Shown here: one piece after another, positions 16,756-26,256 of the stretch
Position numbering within the stretch: the stretch's first letter is position 1
Layout: the number at the start of each line of letters is the position of its first letter
DNA from: Arcanobacterium sp.
Lineage (GTDB): Bacteria; Actinomycetota; Actinomycetes; Actinomycetales; Actinomycetaceae
Assembly: GCA_022768785.1 (NCBI GenBank)
Contig: JALELI010000101.1
Coordinates: 18,637 to 82,636, forward strand
Direction: 5' to 3'
Length of the DNA stretch: 64,000 nucleotides
The notes under the pieces: model-generated
Seen by the model: the letters and a program-made list of their open reading frames with translations, nothing else
Told to the model about the DNA's origin: nothing
Database searches by the model: none
Position numbers and translations under genes: made by a program

Positions 16756-18387
16756 ATGCCCGATTTATTAAACTCTCAGCCGAAAAAACGGCACCAGAGC
16801 AAAGCCCCTGCGCCTCAGCCGCACTTTTCCACTGGGCCTTTTCTTCTCCACACCCGCGATCCACAGATGCAACCGGGGAGCGCATTCTCCACCCCCAGTA
16901 GAGCTCATATCGCCCCCACTCTCTCCTCCACAGTGGCATCAGCTCGGCCACGCACGGCGCCACGCACGGCCGCTGCTAGTGCCCACCGCTCACGCACCCC
17001 GTCGCGCCCACAACGCCGACAGCTTTCATCTCGCCCCGCGCGCAGCAAGGCTCCAACAGGACCCAGCCAAAACACCCGCACAGCCCCCGCACGGCCAACC
17101 TCATCAGCTAAGAAATGGGGTGTTCTGCTGGTGGTGTTGCTCGTTCTGATCGGGCCCGGCTTCAGGGCTGCCAAAGTCTTAATGTGGCACGTGTTCGAGC
17201 CCCAATCCAGCTCTTCCAGCGCAGCTCTCAGCACTGCTAGCGACAAAAACAAAGCCTCTGATTTCAACTCAGAAGTGCGATCCGGCATCACTCCACGCGC
17301 AGCCGGTGCACCCGACCTCACCACCACACCAGTGCATGTGAATCCTAATGTGTGGCTCGATCCACGCTACGCCAATGGCGCCAAAAAAGTGGATCTCGGT
17401 GGTGAGTTTTTAGCTGCCGATTCGCAGCATCGTACTGCGCTCATTTTCAGCCCCCATGGCGGAGAACTCGTAGTGGATATCGCCACTCAAAAGCCAGCGC
17501 TCACACTTTCAGACAACGTGTTCTGTGAAGGCTTGGTGGCCTATGGAGATCGAGTGCCGTGCATCGAATCTCTCGCAAAAAGGCAATCACTTCTGCTTCT
17601 CGATCTCGCAACGCGCCAAATCCGCACTCTTGCCACCTGGGATCTCAAAGGTGACGCCAGCTACTTAACTCGCGTGGTGGCGATAGACGCGCACCGCATT
17701 TACACCACATCCGAGATCCGCAGCACCACCCTTGCAGCTTACGATATTGCCAGCGGTAAACGGCTGTGGACGCAGCGGACGCCACTTCGGTATCCGGAGT
17801 GCACGGTGCTCTCTGGACACCTCGGCTGTTGGGATAAATCGGGTAAATCTACCATTATTGAAGTGCGAGATCACAATACTGGACTCCCCACCATGAACTT
17901 ATCGCTCCCGAGCAATGCGAGATTCAACTGGCTGTGGGATGGCTTGGTGGCAGACAACGGCGCCAAGAACAACACCACGCTCTACTCCCTCAGTGGAGCT
18001 ACAGTAGGCACATTAAAAGGGGATTCTTTCCCCACCCAATTTACTAACAATAAGCTCTTTGAATCTGCGAGTGTGCATAGCAACCCATCGGTGTTGCATA
18101 CCGGCACCACCAGTGATGGCACCCTGCTTTACTGGAGCCGCTCAGGCCGTACGTATCTCTACCCCACACAACAGGAATTCCGCAGTCTGGAAGCCACCGG
18201 AAATACCGCAGATGGGGCACTGTTTTCTGCAGTGTCCCGAGATGGAAACGCTTCACGTACGCTGATTATCTCCAAGAAAGGCACCTTACTCACCACGATC
18301 AATGAGAAGCTCAAGCCCATGTGCGGTTTGCTTGTGGGAAGTGATTTCCACACTGTTTATCTCCCGATAGCCGATTCGGCCAGTTAG
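16756..18387 (+). CDS. membrane-anchored beta-propeller-like protein, function unknown
   Basis: A 543-residue protein starting at an ATG with TAGGAGG upstream. Residues 1-115 are very rich in Pro, Ser, Arg and Ala; one membrane segment follows (KKWGVLLVVLLVLIGPGF, about 117-135); residues 200-540 form an extracellular part made of repeating beta-rich blocks with LLLLDLATRQIRTL and LAAYDIASGKRLWTQRTPL, reminiscent of PQQ/WD40-type propellers. Cysteines in the propeller may form disulfides. I do not recognise a named family. It is divergent from the G5 protein and convergent with tatD, interrupting an otherwise conserved gene order. Confidence 0.75.
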   Translation: MPDLLNSQPKKRHQSKAPAPQPHFSTGPFLLHTRDPQMQPGSAFSTPSRAHIAPTLSSTVASARPRTAPRTAAASAHRSRTPSRPQRRQLSSRPARSKAPTGPSQNTRTAPARPTSSAKKWGVLLVVLLVLIGPGFRAAKVLMWHVFEPQSSSSSAALSTASDKNKASDFNSEVRSGITPRAAGAPDLTTTPVHVNPNVWLDPRYANGAKKVDLGGEFLAADSQHRTALIFSPHGGELVVDIATQKPALTLSDNVFCEGLVAYGDRVPCIESLAKRQSLLLLDLATRQIRTLATWDLKGDASYLTRVVAIDAHRIYTTSEIRSTTLAAYDIASGKRLWTQRTPLRYPECTVLSGHLGCWDKSGKSTIIEVRDHNTGLPTMNLSLPSNARFNWLWDGLVADNGAKNNTTLYSLSGATVGTLKGDSFPTQFTNNKLFESASVHSNPSVLHTGTTSDGTLLYWSRSGRTYLYPTQQEFRSLEATGNTADGALFSAVSRDGNASRTLIISKKGTLLTTINEKLKPMCGLLVGSDFHTVYLPIADSAS

Positions 18388-18583
18388 GCCGGCTAGATCG
18401 ATTAGGCAGTTGGCCTATCCGCAAAATTCCACACAAGATTCCATAGCTAGCTTCCACAAGTTCCGCATGCAGCTCCATAGGTGGTTCTGCATACCAGTTC
18501 CATAGGTGGCTAAGCACCACATGAGCAGGCGCTGCTTAGCTAGGGAGGCGCTGCGTGGCTAGAGAGTTTCCAGCAGCCGTAAC
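18388..18583. repeat. short gene-free stretch with imperfect TTCCATAGGTGG-type repeats
   Basis: Between the two convergent stop codons the phrase CTCCATAGGTGG and TTCCATAGGTGG recur about 30 bases apart, with related CTTCCACAAG/TTCCATAGC phrases nearby. No coding or RNA gene is visible. Confidence 0.35.
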
Positions 18584-19606
18584 TCAAATTCCATAAACGG
18601 CCATCGTGTTGGCATTGAGTTGCCCACACCAGCGCGCAACGAGCTCTTCATCTACGGCAGCTGCCGCAGCCTGCAGCTGAGCTGCCGTGCTTCCACTCAG
18701 CATCGCTACAGCAGCCGGATCGAGCCATAACCAGGCTTGGAAACGCGCTGTATAGACAGCTCCCCACGGGGTATTTGGGTGCCCGCGGAAAGGCACTGGC
18801 GTGAGATAGGGAGCATCGGTTTCCACCAGAATGAGCTCTGGCGGTAGCGCCAGAAAAGCCTCCCGTAGATCACGGTTAGCCGGATATGTGAGCGGCCCAG
18901 CAAAACTCGCATACCAGCCGTGCTCCGCGCATATCTGCGCCAGTTCGGCGTCACCAGAAAAACAGTGAAACACCGTGCGCTCTGGTGCTCCCTCTTCGAG
19001 CAGCACGCGCACCACATCTGCATGAGCTTCACGATCGTGAATTTGCATTGGCTTATCCAGCTCTTTAGCGAGTGCAATATGCGCCCGAAAAGCCTCCTGC
19101 TGCGCAGCCTTTCCCCTCTCACCAGTACGGAAATAATCCAAGCCCGTCTCCCCAATAGCGAGCACCTCAGGATTGCGAGCTAAATCCGCCACTTGCGCCA
19201 CAGCGGCGTCAAGCGACAATTCCTCATGCCACGGCTGTGGATTCGGAGCTAAACCATCTGGCCCCACCTCCCGCACTCCGGCATGGAGCACAGCCTCATT
19301 GGGGTGGAGAGCAAGTGCTGCATACACTATGCCCACACGCCTGCGAGCGAGCTCCAGCGTGGGCACCAATTCCGGGATCTCACAACCACTCGAAATAGCA
19401 GCACGAACACCAGCTCGTTCCATTCCAGCCACCAAATTCGCTTCCAGCACCGGAAAACGCCATTTGCCCTCATCTGTGAGCAGCTGCTCTGGCTCCCCAC
19501 CGAGATGATCGGGCTCTGGATCTGGATAGATATGCGTGTGATTATCCACAATTGGCACGGCCAATTGCTGAGGGATATCGGGCACGTTTGATTTCTTAGA
19601 GCTCAT
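18584..19606 (-). CDS. tatD: TatD family metal-dependent hydrolase
   Basis: TatD-type DNase of the amidohydrolase superfamily. Metal ligands are visible: DNHTHIYP (HxH), GETGLDYF (Glu), QIHDREAH (His), FHCFSGD (His) and VETDAPYLTP (Asp). At 340 residues it is longer than the usual 260-290, mainly because of a loop after the HxH motif and the linker HAGVREVGPDGLAPNPQPW. It is downstream of metG, the normal arrangement, with a hairpin in the gap. The start lacks a clear ribosome binding site. Cytoplasmic; the natural substrate of the family is still debated (3'-5' exonuclease on damaged DNA has been shown for E. coli TatD). Confidence 0.92.
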   Translation of the reverse strand: MSSKKSNVPDIPQQLAVPIVDNHTHIYPDPEPDHLGGEPEQLLTDEGKWRFPVLEANLVAGMERAGVRAAISSGCEIPELVPTLELARRRVGIVYAALALHPNEAVLHAGVREVGPDGLAPNPQPWHEELSLDAAVAQVADLARNPEVLAIGETGLDYFRTGERGKAAQQEAFRAHIALAKELDKPMQIHDREAHADVVRVLLEEGAPERTVFHCFSGDAELAQICAEHGWYASFAGPLTYPANRDLREAFLALPPELILVETDAPYLTPVPFRGHPNTPWGAVYTARFQAWLWLDPAAVAMLSGSTAAQLQAAAAAVDEELVARWCGQLNANTMAVYGI

Positions 19607-19633
19607 CAGTTCACTGCGCTTTCACAACAGCCA

Positions 19634-19664
19634 CCGAGGAAGCCACCACAGTGGCAGCCCTCGG
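19634..19664. terminator. strong hairpin between metG and tatD
   Basis: CCGAGG pairs with CCTCGG and an inner GCCAC/GTGGC stem closes on a CACA loop. Without a T-run it may only attenuate read-through from metG into tatD. Confidence 0.4.
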
Positions 19665-19690
19665 CTGAGTTTTGGCGGGCGCCGAGCAGA

Positions 19691-21508
19691 TCACTTTTCT
19701 ATGCTGCCCAGGCCGAGGCGTTCTAGCTCTTCAGCCACCACAGAAGCATCGAGTTTCTGGAACACCGGCTTCGGCTTCGCAATCGGGGTGCCGGGCTGCA
19801 CTTCACACGACGCCCACGGACGCACCTGCGAATAATCGCCAGTGATAATAGGGTAGGGGTGGCCGCTATCGAGATCCGCTGCCTCCACAAGTTGCGGCAT
19901 CGGAGCAATATCGCCAGCGCCACCAAACACTTGGTCAATGGCGTTCGACGAATGCGGGAGGAATACACTCATCATCGTATTCAGATCACTCACTGTCTGA
20001 GCGAGTACATTCAACACGGTGCCGAGCCGCTCACGTAGCGCCGGATCTTTCATCTTGAATGGCTCAGTGTGGCTCACATATCCATTTGCCTCACCCACAA
20101 GCCGCATAATCTCAGTGAGCGCAGCGCGCTGCTGGTGAGCTGCAATAAAATTACCCACCGTGTCAAAGCCCTTACGCACAGCGTCGAGCAGCGCGCGATC
20201 AATATCTTCGAGTTCTCCGCGAGCAGGAATCTCTCCGAAATTCTTGGCAATCATCGCAGCTGTACGATTCACGAGGTTGCCCCAACCAGCCACCAACTCA
20301 GAGTTGTTGCGCCGCACGAACTCTTCCCACGTGAAATCGGAATCACTAGTTTCCGGCCCTGCAATAGAGATGAAGTAGCGCAATGCGTCTGGCTGATAGC
20401 GAGAGAGCACATCACGCACGTAGATCACCACATTTTTAGAGGAGCTGAACTTCTTGCCTTCCATCGTGAGGAACTCAGAAGCCACCACCTGTGTGGGCAG
20501 ATTGAGCTTTCCAAAATTTCCAGGCTCACCACCGCGAGCGCCTTCGCCGTTGTATGCGAGCAGTTCTGCTGGCCAAATTTCAGAGTGGAACACGATGTTG
20601 TCTTTACCCATGAAATAATAGGTGAGCGCTTCCGGGTTGTTCCACCACTCGCGCCAATCGTCCACGCTACCCGTGCCAGCTTCAGCGCGCCGACGTGCCC
20701 ATTCAATTGAAGCGCTGAGGTAGCCAATCACAGCGTCAAACCACACGTAGAGGCGCTTGCTCGGCTGATCTTCCCAGCCAGGCACCGGAATCCCCCAGCT
20801 AATGTCACGGCTCATCGCACGTGGGCGAACATCGTCGAGCAAATGTTTCGAGAAGGCGATCACATTAGGCCGCCAACTGCCGCTCTCTTCCACTTCACCA
20901 AGCCATTCGCCAAGGCGCTGTGCCAGAGCTGGTAGATCAAGGAAGTAATGTTCTGTGCTCTTGAAGATTGGGGAGAGGCCAGAAATTTTCGAAACCGGGT
21001 CGATAAGATCCTGAGGATCAAGCTGGTTGCCGCAGGTGTCGCACTGATCGCCGCGAGCTCCGGCTGCTCCGCAGATCGGGCAGGTGCCTTCGATATAGCG
21101 ATCCGGAAGAGTGTTGCCAGTTTTAGGATCGATGGCCACTGGCGTCTCTTGCACGATCATATAGCCGTTGTTGCGGCACCCTACAAACAGCTCCTGCACC
21201 ACTTTTTCGTGGTTCACGGTGGTGGTACGGGTAAACAGATCGTAGGAGAGCCCGAGCTTCACGAGATCTTCCACGATAATGCGGTTGTTCTTATCGGCTT
21301 CTTCCTGCGGGGAAATCCCATCGGCATCGGCGGCCACCATAATGGGAGTGCCATGCTCATCAGTGCCAGAAACCATCAGCACATCATGCCCCGCCATGCG
21401 CATATAGCGAGAAAACACATCGGAAGGCACACCAAAGCCAGCTACGTGGCCGATGTGGCGCGGGCCGTTCGCATACGGCCATGCAACTGCAGAAAGAACT
21501 TTTGCCAT
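19691..21508 (-). CDS. metG: methionyl-tRNA synthetase
   Basis: Class I aminoacyl-tRNA synthetase of 605 residues. The HIGH motif appears as PRHIGH near residue 16, the zinc knuckle as [17 protein letters not shown] around residues 145-161, and the KMSKS equivalent as KKFSSSKN near residue 355. The [11 protein letters not shown] and DSDFTWEEF segments are typical MetRS. It charges tRNA-Met in the cytoplasm. The ATG at 21508 has no ribosome binding site; instead TAAGAT ends six bases before it, consistent with a leaderless transcript. Confidence 0.96.
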   Translation of the reverse strand: MAKVLSAVAWPYANGPRHIGHVAGFGVPSDVFSRYMRMAGHDVLMVSGTDEHGTPIMVAADADGISPQEEADKNNRIIVEDLVKLGLSYDLFTRTTTVNHEKVVQELFVGCRNNGYMIVQETPVAIDPKTGNTLPDRYIEGTCPICGAAGARGDQCDTCGNQLDPQDLIDPVSKISGLSPIFKSTEHYFLDLPALAQRLGEWLGEVEESGSWRPNVIAFSKHLLDDVRPRAMSRDISWGIPVPGWEDQPSKRLYVWFDAVIGYLSASIEWARRRAEAGTGSVDDWREWWNNPEALTYYFMGKDNIVFHSEIWPAELLAYNGEGARGGEPGNFGKLNLPTQVVASEFLTMEGKKFSSSKNVVIYVRDVLSRYQPDALRYFISIAGPETSDSDFTWEEFVRRNNSELVAGWGNLVNRTAAMIAKNFGEIPARGELEDIDRALLDAVRKGFDTVGNFIAAHQQRAALTEIMRLVGEANGYVSHTEPFKMKDPALRERLGTVLNVLAQTVSDLNTMMSVFLPHSSNAIDQVFGGAGDIAPMPQLVEAADLDSGHPYPIITGDYSQVRPWASCEVQPGTPIAKPKPVFQKLDASVVAEELERLGLGSIEK

Positions 21509-21514
21509 GGGTTT

Positions 21515-21520
21515 ATCTTA
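21515..21520 (-). promoter_or_regulatory. -10 element of a probable leaderless metG transcript
   Basis: On the reverse strand TAAGAT is followed by six bases and the ATG. In actinobacteria this TANNNT-to-ATG spacing marks leaderless mRNAs. No Shine-Dalgarno is present. No good -35 was found. Confidence 0.4.
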
Positions 21521-21736
21521 TCGCGCGCCTCCCACTTGGAGAGAATATAGGTTGCAACAGTTGAAAGAGCGGAACCATAGCACGCACATTGCTAGGCGAG
21601 GATACGGCTGTCAGCACGTATGCTCTGCAAATCCTGCACACATCTGCTGGAAAGGAACACGAGAGCTGCGCCTGATCATCTCACACCTGATTGCTTCATA
21701 TTCCACAAACTCCCACTCGCCGCTAGGATTATGGGC

Positions 21737-22639
21737 ATGAATGAACAGAATCGCGCCTTGATTATTGTGGACGTGCAACCCACTTTTTGTGAAGGCGGAG
21801 CACTTGGTGTGGTAGGCGGCAATGCCGTAGCAGAGAAGATTGCAGATTTCGTCACCAACAATGCGAGTGAATATGCGTTTATCGTCACCACTCAAGACTG
21901 GCACATTAAGCCTGGCAAGCATTTTTCAGACCACCCAGATTTCGTAGACACCTGGCCAGCACACGGGGTAGCCGACACTCCAGAGGCCGAGCTCCATGAG
22001 GAAATTGCTTCGCTCCCCATCGACGCTTCAGTGAAGAAAGGGCAATATGCCGCCGCATACTCCGGCTTTGAAGGCGTTGATGAAAACGGGGAATCTTTGG
22101 AACAGCTGCTGCGCGATCACGATATTGACGCTCTCGATGTGGTGGGTATTGCAGAGAGCCACTGCGTGAAAGACACCGCTATCGACGGCGTGCGCAAAGG
22201 CTGGCCAGTGCGCGTGTTTTCAGATCTCACCGTGCCGGTGAGCGAGGAATTGGGCGAAGAAGCACGGCGCGAAATGGACGAAGCGGGCGTGGATCAACTG
22301 CCCAGCACCGAGGCTTTTGGCTTTTACGATGAGCCAGAAGATCAACCCATTCCTGGGGAGAATGGTTTTGATGACGCCGACATTGACGAAGCTGAGGAAG
22401 AAGAAGAGTACGAGAATTTCGATGACGACTACGGCGATGATAGCGATCCTGAGGGATTCGACATTTTAGGAGATACAGACGATCTCAATCCCGACGATGC
22501 CGATGCTGAGCTCGATAAAGATTTCGACCTCGATCTCGATGCCGTGCTCGATGAAGCTGATGATTTTGATTTTTCCGCTGAAGTAGACGACGCAGATTTC
22601 GACTTTTCGGATATTGACCTCAATAATGAACTCAAGTGA
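21737..22639 (+). CDS. nicotinamidase-like cysteine hydrolase with acidic C-terminal tail
   Basis: Residues 1-190 are an isochorismatase/nicotinamidase (PncA) domain: the triad Asp (IIVDVQPTF), Lys (DASVKKGQYAA) and Cys (ESHCVKDTA), and metal ligands in TQDWHIKPGKHFSDHP. It probably deamidates nicotinamide to nicotinate for NAD salvage. The remaining ~105 residues are overwhelmingly Asp and Glu (for example DDADIDEAEEEEEYENFDDD) with almost no basic residues, ending NNELK; I know of no nicotinamidase with such a tail. The ATG at 21737 follows AGGA at eight bases; an ATG two codons earlier is possible. The gene is divergent from metG. Confidence 0.87.
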   Translation: MNEQNRALIIVDVQPTFCEGGALGVVGGNAVAEKIADFVTNNASEYAFIVTTQDWHIKPGKHFSDHPDFVDTWPAHGVADTPEAELHEEIASLPIDASVKKGQYAAAYSGFEGVDENGESLEQLLRDHDIDALDVVGIAESHCVKDTAIDGVRKGWPVRVFSDLTVPVSEELGEEARREMDEAGVDQLPSTEAFGFYDEPEDQPIPGENGFDDADIDEAEEEEEYENFDDDYGDDSDPEGFDILGDTDDLNPDDADAELDKDFDLDLDAVLDEADDFDFSAEVDDADFDFSDIDLNNELK

Positions 22640-22761
22640 TATGTTAGCGAACACCGACAAATAGCACATGCACAGCTCGTGTTCGAGAAACATCGGCATT
22701 CCACTGTGGCTACTACATGCACTGTGCGTGGCCATAGGTCTGCCAACACAGGGGGAAAACT

Positions 22762-24078
22762 ATGGAACCAACCGGAGCCCAGCATGAAGTAGGGGTAGAC
22801 GAACTCTTCTTCTCTACTACTGATTCTAAAGGCGTGATTGAGCGCTCTAATAGCGTATTCACTCGTCTTTCGCGCTATTCACGCGAACAGCTGGTGGGGG
22901 CACCACACAATATTATTCGTCACCCTCTGATGCCCGGTGGGGCATTCTATGCCATGTGGGAGGCGCTGAAAGCCGGCAAACCTTTCGCCGCTTATGTGCA
23001 CAATTTAGCTGCAGATGGCTCTCGCTACGACGTATTTGCCACAATCACCCCCATGCGTGACGGCGGCTTTCTCTCGGTGCGCACTCGCCCGATGGCACGC
23101 AGCCTCTTTGAGGCGGCAGACGCTATCTACGCGCGAGCTTTTGACGCGGAATTGCATGCTCGCAACAGCGGTATGAATCGGCACGATGCAGCCGTGGTGG
23201 GTGCGGGTACGATCTTAGAGCTGCTGGCCGCAGCCGGATATGGCAGCTACGAAGATTTCATGTACGTGGCGCTACCTGAGGAAGTGGCGGCCCGCGAAGC
23301 AGCCAGTTCGGGCATCGCCCGCCGAGATGAGGCGTGGGGAGAAGAAGCAAATATGCTGCGCACTGTGCACTTCATTTTCGACGAACTCAATTCGTGGATG
23401 GTGCGCATGAACGAGCTCGCAAAGCTCTCCAGCCAGCTGGAGGCCGCCAGCAACTCGCTGCAATCTGAGGCTGCTGAAAGCCCAATGCCGGATAATTTAG
23501 CTGTTATGCTCACGCGCCCCGAGCTCGCCACTGTGAAACAAACGGTAGACGTGTGGCAGCAAATGCAAACCCTCACCAATTCATATCTCGCTGAGTTGGC
23601 GCACTCCTTGCGGGAATTACGCACCACCGTGGCCCACAATCGCTTCCAAATCGCGCTGAGCCGGCTCCACACCACAATGCTGGCACAGTTCTTGGCGGAA
23701 GTGATCGACGGCGGAGAAGAGGCGCATAATCTCAACCATGAAGAAATCGACCTGCTGCACGAAGCGCTCGACGACGGCGTGGCCGCACTGGCACGTTCCC
23801 AAAATGATCTGCAGAGTCTGCTCTCCCAGGCGGCAGCAGCAATTGAGGCAGCCGTGCGTATGATCGCCATTCCCAAGCAGATGACGCCGATCATCGAGGC
23901 ACAAGCTCCTAATATGCCGCACGATGCACAGCCATTGATCCCCATGATCGTGGGCACTATTGAACAGTGGGGCGGCACGATGGAACAAATGGGCTCACTG
24001 GCAGCTGCCTGCAAGCAGTACACCACTCACGATGCCACCCACCTGTTAGAGCTCATCGGCTATTTGAGCAACAATTAA
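22762..24078 (+). CDS. Aer-like PAS domain protein, no transducer domain
   Basis: A 438-residue soluble protein. Residues 15-120 form a PAS domain closely resembling that of the aerotaxis receptor Aer: STTDSKGVIERSNSVF, then PHNIIRHPLMPGGAFYAMWE, where Arg and His match the FAD-pocket residues Arg57 and His58 of E. coli Aer. The rest is alpha-helical with heptad-like stretches (LAKLSSQLEAASNSLQSEA) but has no HAMP, membrane segment or methyl-accepting domain. It may sense redox or flavin state and signal through helix rearrangement; the partner is unknown. ATG at 22762 follows GGGGG. It lies 122 bases after the nicotinamidase-like gene, same strand. Confidence 0.8.
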   Translation: MEPTGAQHEVGVDELFFSTTDSKGVIERSNSVFTRLSRYSREQLVGAPHNIIRHPLMPGGAFYAMWEALKAGKPFAAYVHNLAADGSRYDVFATITPMRDGGFLSVRTRPMARSLFEAADAIYARAFDAELHARNSGMNRHDAAVVGAGTILELLAAAGYGSYEDFMYVALPEEVAAREAASSGIARRDEAWGEEANMLRTVHFIFDELNSWMVRMNELAKLSSQLEAASNSLQSEAAESPMPDNLAVMLTRPELATVKQTVDVWQQMQTLTNSYLAELAHSLRELRTTVAHNRFQIALSRLHTTMLAQFLAEVIDGGEEAHNLNHEEIDLLHEALDDGVAALARSQNDLQSLLSQAAAAIEAAVRMIAIPKQMTPIIEAQAPNMPHDAQPLIPMIVGTIEQWGGTMEQMGSLAAACKQYTTHDATHLLELIGYLSNN

Positions 24079-24434
24079 ACCCCATTTCACAAAGCTGCGG
24101 TTGGCCTGCAAACCCGTAAGAAAATTGCACAGCTAACAGCACGCCGCATATACAGCTACACAACTATGCCAGTGGCAGCACAACACAGCGCATGCCTAAG
24201 TGTGGGCGTGATGGAAACTCTCTGGTGCCTATCTTTTCACAGATCGACAACCGGCACGTCTACGCATTCTTTAGGCAACTGCAAGATCCACACAGTGCCG
24301 CACAATTCTTAGCAAACACAGTGGCGGGGTTTCAGCATCTCAAGCTTAACCCCCACCACTTTTTAGAGAGCCGCTACTCAGAATGGCGCTGAGCACATAA
24401 ATTCGAGTAGTTGCCCTTCAGCACTTCGCCCACG
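24079..24434. other. gene-free interval between convergent genes
   Basis: About 355 bases separate the PAS gene and the aminotransferase stop. No coding pattern, RNA gene or strong hairpin was identified. Confidence 0.4.
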
Positions 24435-25805
24435 TCACTTTGTCACTTCAGCGAGCAGCGAATCGAGCGCATTCACATACGCATCAATCGCTTCGTCTGT
24501 GTGTGTAACGGAGAGCGTCCACTCTTCTTCACGCCCCGGCGTCATGAAAATGCCGTGGTTCATATTCCACAGCCATGCGAGCTCAGTGATGCCCACATTC
24601 TGGTTCTTAATGTACGATTCAAAATCCACAATCTTGTGGTCTGCGAACGTCACGCAACCCTTTGAACCGATACCCACGGTATAGCCAGCCACATCGTACT
24701 TCTTCAGCACCGCATCGCAGCCTTTCACGATGCGATCGTTGAGGTGATCGAGGTGCTGATATGCCTGCGGAGTGAGCACTTTTTCGAGTGACGCACGAGC
24801 AGCAGCCATCGAGAGTGGGTTGCCGGAATACGTACCCACCTGATACACCGTGTGATCTTCCACTACTCGCATCACTTCTTCAGTGCCGCCTATAGCACCA
24901 GAGGGCAAGCCTCCACCGAGAGCTTTAGCAAGCGTCACCATATCTGGAGTGACGCCGAATTTCTCAGTTGCGCCGCCAGCAGCGATGCACAGGCCCGTTT
25001 TCACCTCATCGAAGATCAGCACAATGCCCCACTTCTTGGTGATCTCACGCACTGCCTCAAGATACCCAGGCTCCGGGAACACCACGCCTAAGTTCATCAT
25101 GGCAGCTTCCATAATCACACAGGCCGGCAAGCGATCTTCAGCATTGAGCTCTTCAATTCGGCGCTCCATTGCCTCAGCATCATTGAATGGCACCGGCACT
25201 GTGTTCCACACTGTGGTGGCTGGGATACCACCGCCGTAAGGCAACTGCCGATAGTGGAAACGCGGCCCCATATCTTGATCCGTCACCACTGCAGACACCA
25301 TCACGGTGTCGTGGTGGCCGTGGTAAGAACCAAAAATTTTCATCACGGTATCGCGCCCAGTGAAAGCGCGCGCAATGCGAATTGCGTCCATCGTGGCTTC
25401 TGAGCCAGAGTTAGTGAAACGCCACTTCGCTAAACCAAAACGCTGCGAGAGCAAATCAGATACCACGAGATCATCTTCGGTGGCTGAGCCAAAGTGCGAG
25501 CCTTTCGGCCAGCGCTCTGCAAGAGCCTCTCCAATTGCTGGGTGCCCATGGCCTTGCACCATTGCTCCATAGCCATTGTGGAAATCCCAGTATTCATTGC
25601 CATCTACGTCCCAGATCTTCGGACCTGAACCACGATCAATGTAGATCGGCCATGGATCGCGCGACTGGTAGCTAGACGCCACACCGTTGGAAAGATGCAC
25701 GGCGCTTTCAAACATTTTCTTCGATTTTTGCGTATTGGCATCGAGGATTGCCTCTTGCTCTTCAGCAAGCTTCGCAATCTTGTTTTTGTCGAGCTCAATC
25801 GTCAT
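24435..25805 (-). CDS. class III (HemL/GabT-like) aminotransferase
   Basis: PLP-dependent fold type I enzyme of 456 residues. Features: YWDFHNGYGAMVQGHGHP, the FTNSGSEATMDAIR phosphate-binding segment, FGSYHGHHD, PLP-ring Asp in LIFDEVKTG and the Schiff-base Lys in VTLAKALGGGLPSGAIGG. It groups by eye with the glutamate-1-semialdehyde aminomutase-like branch but no haem genes are near. It opens a locus rich in amino-acid catabolic genes, so an omega-amino-acid aminotransferase acting on GABA, beta-alanine or a diamine is more likely. ATG at 25805 follows AGGGATG. A CACAATTTAC sequence identical to half of the pucR operator lies 116 bases upstream. Confidence 0.87.
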   Translation of the reverse strand: MTIELDKNKIAKLAEEQEAILDANTQKSKKMFESAVHLSNGVASSYQSRDPWPIYIDRGSGPKIWDVDGNEYWDFHNGYGAMVQGHGHPAIGEALAERWPKGSHFGSATEDDLVVSDLLSQRFGLAKWRFTNSGSEATMDAIRIARAFTGRDTVMKIFGSYHGHHDTVMVSAVVTDQDMGPRFHYRQLPYGGGIPATTVWNTVPVPFNDAEAMERRIEELNAEDRLPACVIMEAAMMNLGVVFPEPGYLEAVREITKKWGIVLIFDEVKTGLCIAAGGATEKFGVTPDMVTLAKALGGGLPSGAIGGTEEVMRVVEDHTVYQVGTYSGNPLSMAAARASLEKVLTPQAYQHLDHLNDRIVKGCDAVLKKYDVAGYTVGIGSKGCVTFADHKIVDFESYIKNQNVGITELAWLWNMNHGIFMTPGREEEWTLSVTHTDEAIDAYVNALDSLLAEVTK

Positions 25806-26256
25806 TATTTCACATCCCTTATATTTTCTTATGTTCGGCCCACAGGCTTTCCCCTATCCGCTCATACGCGATCAGGAGGTCAAAGGAATCGCTAGCACCA
25901 TAGCCAACTAGGCCTTTTGACACAATTTACGGCCGATACACTTGTAATCCTACTCACACCCATAAAGGAGATGGAAATCGTCTCGCAATTTTTCCATAAA
26001 GCGAACACAAGCTCCGCAAAACCCTTTATATTTAGCGAAATTAAAATTAAATATCTATTGATTTTTTAACTACTTTCGTGAAAACTTGATGTCGTTGAGT
26101 TGCCTATCCCAGCTCAGCAAATGTAAAGGGCTTCAAAATCTGGGACTTTTGCCCCGCTCTTTTGCCAATGGGATTAGACTCGCCTCAACGGCTTATTACC
26201 ACATCTGATAAGCCTCTACCTAGGCCACCGCAACCAGCGCAACAAAGGAGTTCCTG
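25806..26256. other. AT-rich divergent promoter region with operator-like half-site
   Basis: This 450-base divergent interval holds no gene. It contains CACAATTTAC at 25921-25930, exactly shared with one arm region of the inverted repeat upstream of pucR, and an AT-rich tract around 26030-26075. Promoters for the aminotransferase and USP genes must lie here but no strong -35/-10 pair stood out. Confidence 0.4.

Noticed and set aside
22429-22785. Minus-strand Ser-rich frame of 118 residues
   Set aside because: It is the complement of the acidic tail (GAT/GAA codons read as ATC/TTC/TCG), not a gene.
23247-24026. 259-residue minus-strand frame
   Set aside because: Antisense to the PAS protein, whose plus-strand frame has a clear domain and ribosome binding site.
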